A stretch of DNA of 64,000 bases from M3007 sp037445225 (GTDB lineage: Bacteria; Bacteroidota; Bacteroidia; Chitinophagales; Saprospiraceae). A program made the position numbers and the translations under genes. The notes beneath the pieces were generated by a model. That model did no database searches, had not been told where the DNA came from, and saw only the letters and a list, made by a program, of their open reading frames with translations. Below are positions 55,136-63,859 of the stretch, one piece after another (within the stretch, counting starts at the first letter, position 1; each line of letters opens with the position of its first letter). The stretch lies in assembly GCA_037445225.1 (NCBI GenBank), contig JBBIKW010000016.1, positions 1 to 64,000 on the forward strand. Direction: 5' to 3'.

Positions 55136-55143
55136 CAAAGATA
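55136..55143 (-). promoter_or_regulatory. Candidate -7 element of the AstE-like gene
   Basis: CAAAGATA reads TATCTTTG on the minus strand and lies 13 bases before the start codon at 55122, implying a very short leader. No TTG is present at the usual distance. Confidence 0.3.
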
Positions 55144-55200
55144 AAACGCTCGACAATGATGTTGGTTGTGCTTTGTCGACGCAGGTGGCGGCGCGCTGCC

Positions 55201-55229
55201 TTTGAATTTAGGGGAATCGGTTACCTTTG
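55201..55229 (+). promoter_or_regulatory. Promoter of the DUF4231 gene
   Basis: TTTG at 55201-55204, a 17-base gap and TACCTTTG at 55222-55229 match both promoter elements exactly. The start codon at 55266 is 37 bases downstream. Confidence 0.6.
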
Positions 55230-55265
55230 GGCATCGCAAAACTTTTGCCGCTGCATCCGAAAAAC

Positions 55266-55754
55266 ATGGAAGATTCTTGGAAAACGCTGCGCGAAACCTA
55301 TCTCCAAGAGCGCGTGAAGACCCAGATCGAATGGTACGAAAAGAAAAGCGCCCACAATAAGCGCTGGTTTTATCGGCTCCGCATTGTTGTCATCGTCTCA
55401 GGTGCACTTATTCCGCTGTTTGTGGGCTATGCCGAGGGCGATTTGGAGTGGCTCCGATATGTCGCTGGAGCACTGGGCGTAGCAATTAGTGCCTCCGAGG
55501 GCATACTGACGCTTCGGCGGTATCGCGAACTGTGGAGCACCTATCGCATCACCGCCGAGCGGCTCAACCGCGAACGCCTATTGTACGAAAACCGCGCCAC
55601 GGAAGCCTATGCCAACGACGACGAAGCGGCCTTTCGCCGGTTTGTATGGAACGCCGAGCAGATTATGTCGAGTGAAAACGAAGAGTGGCTACAGTACATC
55701 AAACAAAGTGAAGCCCCCCCAGCCTCTGCTTCAAAGGCACTGACTACTTCGTAG
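55266..55754 (+). CDS. DUF4231 (SLATT-like) two-helix membrane protein
   Basis: A 162-residue protein with an amphipathic helical start (WKTLRETYLQERVKTQIEWY), two membrane helices (about 35-55 and 62-80, FYRLRIVVIVSGALIPLFVG and the ALGVAISASEGILTL segment) and a cytosolic helical tail (YRITAERLNRERLLYENRAT). This layout is that of DUF4231, related to the SLATT group of two-helix proteins proposed as pore-forming effectors in antiphage signalling. Here it stands alone, without a nucleotide-synthase or SLOG gene, so a defence role is not shown. The ATG at 55266 suits the upstream promoter. Confidence 0.85.
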   Translation: MEDSWKTLRETYLQERVKTQIEWYEKKSAHNKRWFYRLRIVVIVSGALIPLFVGYAEGDLEWLRYVAGALGVAISASEGILTLRRYRELWSTYRITAERLNRERLLYENRATEAYANDDEAAFRRFVWNAEQIMSSENEEWLQYIKQSEAPPASASKALTTS

Positions 55755-55975
55755 CGCGTGCTTCGTCCGACTGCCAGAAAAGCTGTCCTCCCTTCAGCGA
55801 TACTCGCAAACAGGTGCAGCACACCCTGTCGAAAAAAAGCGCATGGTCCACCGAAAGCACTGCTACGGCAAAAAGGCGCAGCAAGACGTATCCCTCAAAA
55901 CCGACGCTCAGCCAGACCTACTCCTTTGAACAAAAGGTTGAACGTTAAAAACACCCGTCATCCGGAGCAGTATCT

Positions 55976-55983
55976 TACCTTTG
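55976..55983 (+). promoter_or_regulatory. Candidate -7 element before the 143-residue protein gene
   Basis: TACCTTTG fits TAnnTTTG. It ends four bases before the ATG at 55988, so if used it makes the ATG at 56003 the first usable one. No TTG is seen at the expected place. Confidence 0.35.
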
Positions 55984-56002
55984 TTTTATGGGCCTAAGTG
56001 CT

Positions 56003-56434
56003 ATGCAGTATGACGAGTTTGGTTTTATTGTTCCCGATCCCGATCTGTCAGCAGACCCCCACGTGCCTATTCGCCAGTGCTTTCCGCCTGCGGGCACGAC
56101 GTACTTGGGCGGTATTAGCGACGGCTGGGAATATCGAAGCGTGTTTGCAGGCAAGACCCTGAGCGATACATTCGACATGATCCGCCGATTTTTACAAGAA
56201 GAGGGTTATGGCGATATTCCTTTGCCGGCGAACGCCGAAGAGCTACAGCTGTTTCGCAAGCCGAGACGCCCGCAATTGGAGCTGTTTGAAGAATGCGGCT
56301 ACGTCCACAACCCAATCAAGATACTTTTCCCGCGCGATGCAAAGCTGAAGAATACCCTTATTCTGTGTCTGTATAACGAAGAGGCGCCCAACCACCTGTT
56401 GCGCTTCCACGGCGTGTGGAAACAGAGGCAGTGA
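56003..56434 (+). CDS. Conserved hypothetical protein
   Basis: A 143-residue soluble protein starting MQYDEFGFIVPDPDLSADPH. It has no signal peptide or membrane helix. A segment DTFDMIRRFLQEEGYGDIPL is helical, followed by a Pro-rich turn and FEECGYVHNPIKILFPRDAK. No family is recognised. The ATG at 56003 is chosen because a -7-like element at 55976-55983 would put transcription start near 55990; an earlier ATG at 55988 adds five residues. It lies 233 bases after the DUF4231 gene and 37 bases before the metalloprotease gene. Confidence 0.6.
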   Translation: MQYDEFGFIVPDPDLSADPHVPIRQCFPPAGTTYLGGISDGWEYRSVFAGKTLSDTFDMIRRFLQEEGYGDIPLPANAEELQLFRKPRRPQLELFEECGYVHNPIKILFPRDAKLKNTLILCLYNEEAPNHLLRFHGVWKQRQ

Positions 56435-56471
56435 AAGCGGCTGCTGCGTTGGCAACTAAATCTTGATATAT

Positions 56472-59400
56472 ATGAAAAAGTTTTTCCTCTTAAGCGTTTT
56501 CGCTGCCCTTTTGCCGCAGCTGGTTGTGGCGCAAAGCCCCAAGCTCCACCCACCCTCTCCGAAGCCAAAAGCAGCACCGGAGCGGCTGAGGATAAACCCT
56601 TGGCCCGGTCGCTCCGGTGTGCCGTTGGCGCCTTCTCCGCTGTTGGAAGCGGCGCCATCCTATCGCCCGGTAGGGCCCTTGCGCTTGCCGAAGGGTACAA
56701 CGGAGGCGGAAACAGAGCGCGTTGCGGTTCGGGATTGGGGTTTGCCGATTTGGTTTTGCGGTCAGGTGAAGGCAGCTGAAGTCGCCGACGCCGAGCGGCC
56801 GGTCACGGAGCGGGCCCTGGCGTATCTGGCTGCGCTTCGGCCGGAGGGGGTTGAGGCACCTGAAGCGGAGTTTGTGGCCCGTCGGTCGCACACCGATGAG
56901 CAGGGCAACTGGCATGTTCGGCTGGAGCAGGTGTACCGAGGCATTCCCGTGTACGGAGCTGAGGTGATTGCGCACACGGAGGGCAGCGTCTTTACAGCTT
57001 TGAATGGGCGCTATTATCCGACGCCGACCCTTTCGTCGACGACGCCTACCCTCAGTGCTGCAGAGGCCATTGCGCATGCGCGCGCTCATTTAGGGCCGCA
57101 CAAGACGGAGTGGACCGAGGCGGAGCGCGCTTTGGTGGGTGGGCAGGAGTGTCGAGCAGAGCTAGTGATTTATCATGTGGATCGCCAGCACGATAGGGAA
57201 CGGCTGGCTTGGGTAGTTACCCTGTATGCCGACTTGTTACATCGAAAAGTGTATTTTATAGACGCTCACGACGGTACCATCTTATACCATTTCGACCATA
57301 CTTGCCGAATATCGCCGTTTCACCCCAAGCATGCGGCTCCTGCGCAATCCCCAACAGACCCACACGACCTAGGCGACCGCGGAGCCACTTTGGCGGGAAA
57401 TCCAGTGGTCGCCAGCGGATTAGACCTTAAAAATATCCATAGGGCTTTTGGCGCTTGGCAGGAAGGGAGCACTATTTTTATGATCGACGCCAGTCAGCCC
57501 ATGTTCAAGCCCTCTTCTTCGCAGATGCCTTACGACCCTGTAGGAGCCATCATAACATTGAGCGCTAAGAACACGACACCAGCTAACTCCTCCACATTCG
57601 ACTACGAGCCCGTTGTCTCTGGCTCTACGGTGTTCAATAACAACAGCGCGGTTAGCGCACACTGGAACGCTATTCAGAGCTACAACTACTTCCGAACAAC
57701 TCATGGGCGCAACTCCATCAACGGCCAAGGCGGCAACATCATTTCTTTCATTAACGTTGCGGAAGAGGACGGAGGGCCCATGGACAACGCCTTCTGGAAC
57801 GGATACGCTATGTGGTACGGTGCTGGTCGAGACTACTTCTTCGACCTGGCCCGCGGCATCGACGTGGGTGCACATGAAATGGGGCATGGCGTCATTGAAA
57901 GCACGGCCAACTTGGAGTATCAAAACGAGAGCGGCGCTCTAAATGAGTCTTTTGCTGACATCTTTGGCGTAGGAGTGGACCGCGAAGACTGGCTTATTGG
58001 TGAAGATGTCGTTCGTCCGGGAGTCTCGCCTTATGGCTGCCTTCGAGACATGCAACATCCGGAGCGAGGGCTCGACCCACAACCCGGACATATGAATCAG
58101 AAATACACCGGTCCTTTGGATAATGGGGGAGTACATATTAACTCCGGCATCATCAACCGAGCCTTTGTGCTTTTTGCTACGAATGCGGCTGTCGGGTTAG
58201 ACAAAGCGGAGCGCGTCTTTTATAAGGCCCTGCGCGACTACTTAGTGAAGTCAAGCCAGTTTATCGATGCCCGGCTGGCAGTCATTCAAGCGGCCACAGA
58301 CCTGTACGGCAACGCCGTTGCCAATGCGGCAGCGACGGCCTTCTCTACTGTCGGTATCGGCAGCGGTCAAGGCGGCAACTACTTAGGGCTGCTGAATGCA
58401 AATCCAGGAGAAGGCCTTATTTTGTCCAACACAAACAATGGGGCCTTGATCGAGCTGCACACCGAGACCGGTGCCTTCATCAAGACCCTCTATAACGGCG
58501 GTGTGGCTAGCCGCCCCAGCGTGTCGGACAACGGACAGCAAATTGTGTTCGTCAATAGCGAAGGGCATGTGATCGGCATCGACTTGCAACGGGTAGGCTC
58601 TTCGTACATTCATCAGGTCTATCAACTCAGCCAGTATCCCGAATGGCGCAATGTAGCCATCTCAAAAGATGGTCGTTTTTTGGCAGGTATCACGCAAGAC
58701 TTGGATAATCAAGTATATATTTTCGATTTGGCGAGCCCTATCGGAGATTTTCAGGCCTTTACGCTGTACAATCCCACCTATACAACTGGACAAGTAACCG
58801 GCGAGGTACAGTATGCCGATGTGCTCGAGTTCGATTATTCGAGCCAATACCTCATGTACGATGCCTTTAATCGCTTAGTCAACACCTCGGGGCAGACGTT
58901 GACCTATTGGGATATCGGCTTTTTGCGGTTTTGGGAGAATAACGGCTTTGCTTCGTCTACGCCCTTTATTTCCAAGTTGTTTAACAACTTGCCGCCGCAG
59001 GCTAGCGTGGGTAATCCGGTCTTTTCGCAGCAGGCTCCTTACGTCATTGCCTTTGATTTCATCGATGGCGAACAGGGTCAATACCACGTTCTGGGCACCA
59101 ATGTACAAACGGGTGAGGTGAACTATTTGATACTCGACAACGGCGACTTGGGATGGCCCAGTTATATGCGTACGGATGAGCAGGTGCTCTTTCAGCGCAA
59201 GGTAGGCAATCAATACAACCTATATCGACGACAAGTTGCGCCCAACCGCATTGAGGGGATTGGTTCTTCTGCTCCGTTGGTGATTTCGTCGCACGATTGG
59301 GGGCGATGGTTTGGCTTTGGCACGCGCAGCTTGCAGGTAAGTGCTCCAGTACCGGCATCTTCTCTACTGGGCGTTTCGGTCAGTCCAAATCCCGTGTCGG

Positions 59401-59615
59401 AGGTGCTGCGCTTGAATGTTGCGCTGTCTCACTCCAGCGAGGTGGGGGTGGAAGTGGTGGACTTGCTTGGCCGTTCTTTCTTGGCGCAAAGTAGATCGTT
59501 AGCGGCTGGTGCGCAACAGCTTGAACTCGACCTTTCCGGCTTGCCTGCAGGGACGTATGTGGTGCGCCTCTGGGCGTTGAGCGAGACGGTAGCGGTTCGA
59601 GTGGTCAAGCACTGA
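56472..59615 (+). CDS. Secreted M4 (thermolysin-like) metalloprotease with T9SS sorting domain
   Basis: A 1047-residue secreted zinc protease. The signal peptide is KKFFLLSVFAALLPQLVVAQ. A pro-region with FTP/PepSY-like folds (about 60-270) precedes the catalytic domain, whose zinc site is HEMGH at about 468-472 with the downstream glutamate in NESFADIFG; the substrate-stabilising histidine region is GGVHINSGIINRAF. After about residue 640 comes a beta-propeller-like region (SVSDNGQQIVFVNSEGHVIG). The last 80 residues, from SVSPNPVSEVLRLNVALS, form a T9SS C-terminal sorting domain. It is exported to the surface or medium as a zymogen, probably for protein feeding. Confidence 0.93.
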   Translation: MKKFFLLSVFAALLPQLVVAQSPKLHPPSPKPKAAPERLRINPWPGRSGVPLAPSPLLEAAPSYRPVGPLRLPKGTTEAETERVAVRDWGLPIWFCGQVKAAEVADAERPVTERALAYLAALRPEGVEAPEAEFVARRSHTDEQGNWHVRLEQVYRGIPVYGAEVIAHTEGSVFTALNGRYYPTPTLSSTTPTLSAAEAIAHARAHLGPHKTEWTEAERALVGGQECRAELVIYHVDRQHDRERLAWVVTLYADLLHRKVYFIDAHDGTILYHFDHTCRISPFHPKHAAPAQSPTDPHDLGDRGATLAGNPVVASGLDLKNIHRAFGAWQEGSTIFMIDASQPMFKPSSSQMPYDPVGAIITLSAKNTTPANSSTFDYEPVVSGSTVFNNNSAVSAHWNAIQSYNYFRTTHGRNSINGQGGNIISFINVAEEDGGPMDNAFWNGYAMWYGAGRDYFFDLARGIDVGAHEMGHGVIESTANLEYQNESGALNESFADIFGVGVDREDWLIGEDVVRPGVSPYGCLRDMQHPERGLDPQPGHMNQKYTGPLDNGGVHINSGIINRAFVLFATNAAVGLDKAERVFYKALRDYLVKSSQFIDARLAVIQAATDLYGNAVANAAATAFSTVGIGSGQGGNYLGLLNANPGEGLILSNTNNGALIELHTETGAFIKTLYNGGVASRPSVSDNGQQIVFVNSEGHVIGIDLQRVGSSYIHQVYQLSQYPEWRNVAISKDGRFLAGITQDLDNQVYIFDLASPIGDFQAFTLYNPTYTTGQVTGEVQYADVLEFDYSSQYLMYDAFNRLVNTSGQTLTYWDIGFLRFWENNGFASSTPFISKLFNNLPPQASVGNPVFSQQAPYVIAFDFIDGEQGQYHVLGTNVQTGEVNYLILDNGDLGWPSYMRTDEQVLFQRKVGNQYNLYRRQVAPNRIEGIGSSAPLVISSHDWGRWFGFGTRSLQVSAPVPASSLLGVSVSPNPVSEVLRLNVALSHSSEVGVEVVDLLGRSFLAQSRSLAAGAQQLELDLSGLPAGTYVVRLWALSETVAVRVVKH

Positions 59616-59695
59616 GGTTTGGCCCCTTCTATGGGAAGCTGTCGGCATTCGGAATGAGGGCCGGTGGCTTTCTTTTTTGTCCCAGGAAGAGGAGG

Positions 59696-60289
59696 TTAAT
59701 TCAGTAAGCGCAGAGCAGCCTTGACTAAGTCTTCTACCCGTTGCAGTTGCGGTTGTTCGCGGGCAATCTGATAAAGAGCCTTCTGTGCGGCGATGCGGTT
59801 AATTCCCAGGGCCATCAGGGCCGCCAATGCCTCCTCGCGGGCAGGTACGTCGGCCTGCGTTGAAGGCGGCAAAGTAGTTTCGGGCGTTTCTTTGACGAGC
59901 TTGTCTTTCAAATCTAAGATAATCTGCTTAGAGGCTTTCGGGCCGATGCCTTTTGCCCGCTGAAGCACGTGTGCTTGTTCGCTAACAATGGCAGCGCGGA
60001 TTTCTTCGGCACTCATGGCCGATAACAGCAGTAGGGCAGATGTTGGGCCTACTCCGGTTACGCCGATCAACTGAACGAAGAGGTTGCGCTCAGCCTCAGT
60101 AGCAAAGCCGTAGAGTGTGTGGGCGTCTTCGGTCACGTGCAAGTGAGTAAAGATCGTGGCCTCTTCCCTTTCTCGCAAGGCAGAGTAGGTGCTCAGAGGA
60201 ATATTGACCCGAAACCCAATGCCGCCTACTTCCACTATTAAGTAGGTGGCGGTGCGCACGGCAATGCGGCCTTTCAGATAGGCGTACAT
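59696..60289 (-). CDS. ruvA: Holliday junction DNA helicase subunit RuvA
   Basis: A 197-residue protein that binds four-way DNA junctions and recruits the RuvB motor. The N-terminal OB fold starts MYAYLKGRIAVRTATYLIVE; two helix-hairpin-helix motifs are seen in LIGVTGVGPTSALLLLSAM and AKGIGPKASKQIILDLKDKL; the C-terminal RuvB-binding domain follows a Pro/Thr-rich linker. Length is typical. ruvB and ruvC are not adjacent. Its end faces the metalloprotease gene across 80 bases. Confidence 0.96.
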   Translation of the reverse strand: MYAYLKGRIAVRTATYLIVEVGGIGFRVNIPLSTYSALREREEATIFTHLHVTEDAHTLYGFATEAERNLFVQLIGVTGVGPTSALLLLSAMSAEEIRAAIVSEQAHVLQRAKGIGPKASKQIILDLKDKLVKETPETTLPPSTQADVPAREEALAALMALGINRIAAQKALYQIAREQPQLQRVEDLVKAALRLLN

Positions 60290-60324
60290 GCTTTTTTGGC
60301 AAAGAAAGTGCAGATTTGGGATCC

Positions 60325-61989
60325 TCAGCGCACTATGGAAACCGGCATGTTGGGGTCGTATCCGCCTTTAATCACAGGGCTCTGACGGTTGCCGGTATAT
60401 TCGCGTACCCTTTCGTATACGAATTCGTAGAGCTCTTGTACTGTGACGATTTTGTCGCGATTTTTATCCGCTTCGCCTTTTAAACCTCGAATGAGGAAAT
60501 GGCTAAACACGCCTTGGCGAAGCCCTGCCGACTCCAAAGAGGTCTCATCGGCTTTTGAGGACATCAGCAGTGCCGTGCCGGATATCGCTTTAGAGAGGGC
60601 TTGGTAATACTGTACCAGACCCGACTCCAAGGTACCCGATCGCATAGCGATGAGGCTTCCGGAGTGGCAGGCATCGGCGATGACCATCTTGTAGCGCGCT
60701 GTGCTTTTGTTGAAAAGTGCAGCAATTTCCTCGTGAGCGATCTTGTTATTGTAGCCGTCGAAGTCGATGGGCAGGAAAGAGCCGTTGAGGCCATGTCCGG
60801 AGAAATAAAATATGACCAAATCGTTGGTTCCGGCCTTTTCAAAGACCTCTTGCAGGGAGCCGAGGATGTTGTGGCGCGTGGCGTCTTCGTCGATGAGGAT
60901 GCGCACTTGTTCGTCGGGGAGCGCTCCGCCCTCGTAGCTTTTGAGAAAGGCGTAAAAGCGGTAGGCATCGTCATCGGTATAGCGCAGGGCGGGCATGTGG
61001 TCGTAGGCGCCTACACCAACCACCACCGCCCAGACCTTTATGTGAACAGGGGTGGGAGGAGTGGGTGCGGGCAAGGAGACAACCGGTTGGGTTTCGGCTG
61101 GCGGCCGTTTGCCGACGTATTCGCCGGCTCTCCAGTATCCGCTGATCTGCGTGCCGTCCTTTAGGTAAAGGGTGCCCTTACCCGAATAGGCGCCGTCTGC
61201 CCATTCTCCGCGATAATAGTCGCCGTTGGCGTACAGACACGTGCCTAAGCCGTGCGGTTGGCCGTTGACGAATTCCCCCGTGTATTTAGCCGAGCCCTCT
61301 CGATACACGTAGGTGCCTTTACCGTTTTGACAATCGCCCTCGATACATCCGATGCGACTGCCGTCGACAAGACCCGAGCCGATAAATTCGCCCTCGCGCC
61401 ACTGACCAGTCTCCTTTCTGCCATCGGCATAGGTGCGCGTGCCGGAACCGTGGGGGTAGTTATCTTTGAATTGCCCCACGTAGACGCTGCTGTCGACAAA
61501 GTAGAAAGTGCCTTGACCGTTGAACTTTCCTCCGACAAACTCGCCTTCGTACTTGCTGCCGTCGGGGTAGGCTAAAATGCCGAATCCATCCTTGCAGTCG
61601 CCCTTTAAGCAGCCGGATTGGATGTTGGTGCCGTCGTCTTGGCGTTCTTCCTTCTTTTTGGCGATATACTCTTCTAAGATGTTGCCGTTTTCATCTACGG
61701 GCTTACCGCGCTTCCACAGCCCTGTGCGCTTTGTGCCGTCTGGATACGTCTTTGTCCCGCGCCCATCCGGATAGCGATGTTTCCATTCACCGCTGTATTT
61801 GCTGCCGTCGGTGTAGTAGCAAACGCCGATGCCGTGGATTTCTCCGTTTTTAAAATCGCCTACGTATTTAGCGCCTGAAGGATAGATATAGGTACCTCGG
61901 CCGTTGATGCAGTCTCCCTGAATACACTGCGCAGGAAGGAAAACAGCGTACATCAAGAAAAGGAACCCGAGCAATACCTTCCATTTCAT
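60325..61989 (-). CDS. Exported MORN-repeat / caspase-like (C14) fusion protein
   Basis: A 554-residue protein. A signal peptide (KVLLGFLFLMYAVFLPAQ) leads to a region of MORN repeats (about 22-295) arranged as three copies of a roughly 100-residue block, each opening with a C-x-x-GDC motif (CIQGDCINGRGTY, CLKGDCKDGFGIL, CIEGDCQNGKGTY) and containing GxGTxxYxDGxKYxGxF-type units. After a Pro/Thr linker comes a caspase-like domain (about 318-550) with the catalytic histidine in VIFYFSGHGLNGSF and the cysteine in MVIADACHSGSLIA. Both dyad residues are intact. MORN repeats bind lipids or proteins; caspase homologues cut after basic residues or Asp in proteolytic signalling. Location outside the inner membrane is inferred. 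Confidence 0.88.
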   Translation of the reverse strand: MKWKVLLGFLFLMYAVFLPAQCIQGDCINGRGTYIYPSGAKYVGDFKNGEIHGIGVCYYTDGSKYSGEWKHRYPDGRGTKTYPDGTKRTGLWKRGKPVDENGNILEEYIAKKKEERQDDGTNIQSGCLKGDCKDGFGILAYPDGSKYEGEFVGGKFNGQGTFYFVDSSVYVGQFKDNYPHGSGTRTYADGRKETGQWREGEFIGSGLVDGSRIGCIEGDCQNGKGTYVYREGSAKYTGEFVNGQPHGLGTCLYANGDYYRGEWADGAYSGKGTLYLKDGTQISGYWRAGEYVGKRPPAETQPVVSLPAPTPPTPVHIKVWAVVVGVGAYDHMPALRYTDDDAYRFYAFLKSYEGGALPDEQVRILIDEDATRHNILGSLQEVFEKAGTNDLVIFYFSGHGLNGSFLPIDFDGYNNKIAHEEIAALFNKSTARYKMVIADACHSGSLIAMRSGTLESGLVQYYQALSKAISGTALLMSSKADETSLESAGLRQGVFSHFLIRGLKGEADKNRDKIVTVQELYEFVYERVREYTGNRQSPVIKGGYDPNMPVSIVR

Positions 61990-62094
61990 AACCAGCGGAT
62001 AAAGTTGGTTGAGTAAACAGTGTGAGTTTTGCGTATCTTTAAACCTATCGCCTCTAAATTTATTGCATTTTGCGCCCTTAAAAATACAGACGCG

Positions 62095-62958
62095 ATGTTT
62101 AAGAAAAGTCTTCTGGTATGGTTTGTTTCTCTGCTAATAGGGACGTCAGCGTCTGCGCAGGAGAAAAAAGTAGCCTACCGCCTTTATGATGGTCAGGGCA
62201 GAGCCGTTTCCTATGAGCGGATGCTGAAAGTGCTTAGCCGCCAGGATGTCGTGTTTTTTGGCGAGTATCACAACAATCCTATTGCACATTGGCTGGAATT
62301 AGAACTGGTCAAGGACTTACATACGCGCCGCTCCCTAATAATAGGTGCCGAAATGTTTGAGACCGACAATCAGGCGGCTTTGAGCGATTATTTAGACGGC
62401 AAAATCGATAGACGCGCCTTAGACTCCTTGGCTCGGCTATGGCGCAACTATTCCACCGATTACGCTCCGTTGGTAGAGTTCGCTCGAACGAACCGGCTGC
62501 CAGTAATCGCCACAAACATCCCGCGCAAGTATGCTGCCGCCGTATCGCGCGAAGGGTTTACAGTATTGGACTCTTTAATGCCCTCGGAGAGGGCCTTTAT
62601 GGCACCGCTCCCCATCGCTTACGACCCAGAGTTGCCCAGCTATAAGCGCATGCGAACGATGAGGGGCGATCATGCCGGCGAAAATTTTCCCAAAGCGCAA
62701 GCCATCAAAGATGCTACCATGGCGTACTTCATTGCAAAGCATTTTGCTCCCGGCAAGCTTTTCCTACACATCAACGGCGCATATCACTCTGATCATCGCG
62801 AAGGTATCGTGTGGTATCTTAACCGACTAAAACCGGAACTCCGCTGTAAGACAATATCCACCGTCCTCCAAGCAGATGTAAATCGGTTGCATGTGGAGCA
62901 CCGCGGGCGCGCCGACTTTATCCTGTGCGTAGATGAGGATATGACCACTACGTATTAA
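62095..62958 (+). CDS. ChaN-family haem-binding-like protein
   Basis: A 287-residue exported protein. From the ATG at 62095 it has a signal peptide (KSLLVWFVSLLIGTSASAQ); the ATG at 62029 would add a non-signal extension. The domain resembles ChaN/PhuW haem-binding lipoproteins (PF04187), with VVFFGEYHNNPIAHWLELEL near residue 50, IIGAEMFETDNQ, and INGAYHSDHREGIVWYLNRL near the C-terminus providing histidines. No lipobox is present, so it is probably periplasmic. The family binds haem in a dimer and is linked to iron uptake; that role is inferred. Confidence 0.85.
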   Translation: MFKKSLLVWFVSLLIGTSASAQEKKVAYRLYDGQGRAVSYERMLKVLSRQDVVFFGEYHNNPIAHWLELELVKDLHTRRSLIIGAEMFETDNQAALSDYLDGKIDRRALDSLARLWRNYSTDYAPLVEFARTNRLPVIATNIPRKYAAAVSREGFTVLDSLMPSERAFMAPLPIAYDPELPSYKRMRTMRGDHAGENFPKAQAIKDATMAYFIAKHFAPGKLFLHINGAYHSDHREGIVWYLNRLKPELRCKTISTVLQADVNRLHVEHRGRADFILCVDEDMTTTY

Positions 62959-62962
62959 TTGA

Positions 62963-63000
62963 GAACGGGCGCGCCCTGTTGCGCAGGACGCTGCCCGTTC
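62963..63000. terminator. Bidirectional hairpin between convergent genes
   Basis: GAACGGGC at 62963-62970 is the exact reverse complement of GCCCGTTC at 62993-63000. It lies between the ChaN-like gene and sodA. There is no T-run on either side, so termination activity is uncertain. Confidence 0.4.
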
Positions 63001-63021
63001 AAGTAGCTCTTATCTTGCGCT

Positions 63022-63633
63022 TTACGACCGCGCCGCCGCATAGTGTTGGGCTACGGCGTTCCAATCGACCACATTCCACCACGCCTCCACGTAGTCGGGT
63101 CGGCGATTTTGGTAGTGCAAGTAATAGGCATGTTCCCAAACGTCCAAGCCAAGTATGGGCTTTCCCTGTTTTTCGGCTACATCCATGAGCGGATTGTCTT
63201 GGTTGGGGGTGCTGCTGATGAAGAGATGGCCGTCTTTGTCTACGCACAGCCAGGCCCACCCAGATCCAAATCGGCCTACAGCAGCTGCCGCAAACTGCTT
63301 TTTAAACTCCTCAAAGGATCCAAAAGTGCTGTTGATGGCCGAGGCTAAGTCGCCCGAAGGTTGGCCGCCGCCATTGGGAGACATGATCTTCCAGAAGAAG
63401 CTGTGGTTCCAGTGGCCGCCACCGTTGTTGCGTACGGCAACGGGTAGCTTCGACACGTGCGCCAACAGCTCTTCCAAGGATTTGCCTTCGTGCTCTGTGC
63501 CTTGGATCGCTGCATTGAGGTTGTTGACATAGGCCGCGTGGTGCTTACCGTGGTGAATTTCCATGGTGCGCGCATCGATATGCGGCTCGAGCGCTTGATG
63601 CGAATAGGGTAAATCAGGAAGCGTAAAAGCCAT
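63022..63633 (-). CDS. sodA: Superoxide dismutase, Mn/Fe family
   Basis: A 203-residue cytosolic enzyme that dismutates superoxide. The N-terminus FTLPDLPYSHQALEPHIDAR, HHGKHHAAYVNNLNAAI (first metal histidines), GGHWNHSFFWKIM and the C-terminal metal motif DVWEHAYYLHYQNRRPDYVE are complete. NQDNPLMD and GSGWAWLCVDK favour the manganese type, although this family can accept either metal. The ATG at 63633 gives the standard length. Confidence 0.95.
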   Translation of the reverse strand: MAFTLPDLPYSHQALEPHIDARTMEIHHGKHHAAYVNNLNAAIQGTEHEGKSLEELLAHVSKLPVAVRNNGGGHWNHSFFWKIMSPNGGGQPSGDLASAINSTFGSFEEFKKQFAAAAVGRFGSGWAWLCVDKDGHLFISSTPNQDNPLMDVAEKQGKPILGLDVWEHAYYLHYQNRRPDYVEAWWNVVDWNAVAQHYAAARS

Positions 63634-63859
63634 GATAAACAGCGTTTTTTGTGAACAAAGACAAAAAGAAAACGACAAAACACCACTAAAGTTCACCGCT
63701 TCTGCGCGTTCTGCACGAGATTTTACACTCGACCTCTCAACGGCACATCCGCGTCTGACGAAGGTCAGGGACAAGCGGTGTAGCTCCCCTTTAGTTAGGC
63801 CCGTTGCAATTGGGAAGCCCTTCGCACAGGGCTCAACAGGGGAAGGGCAAAGCGTTGGC

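Noticed and set aside
55758..55997. 79-codon frame after the DUF4231 gene
   Set aside because: Arginine/proline-rich translation without any family mark, running into the promoter and start of the next gene.
63816..63833. AGCCCT/AGGGCT hairpin as terminator of the edge gene
   Set aside because: Only six base pairs with no T-run on either strand.
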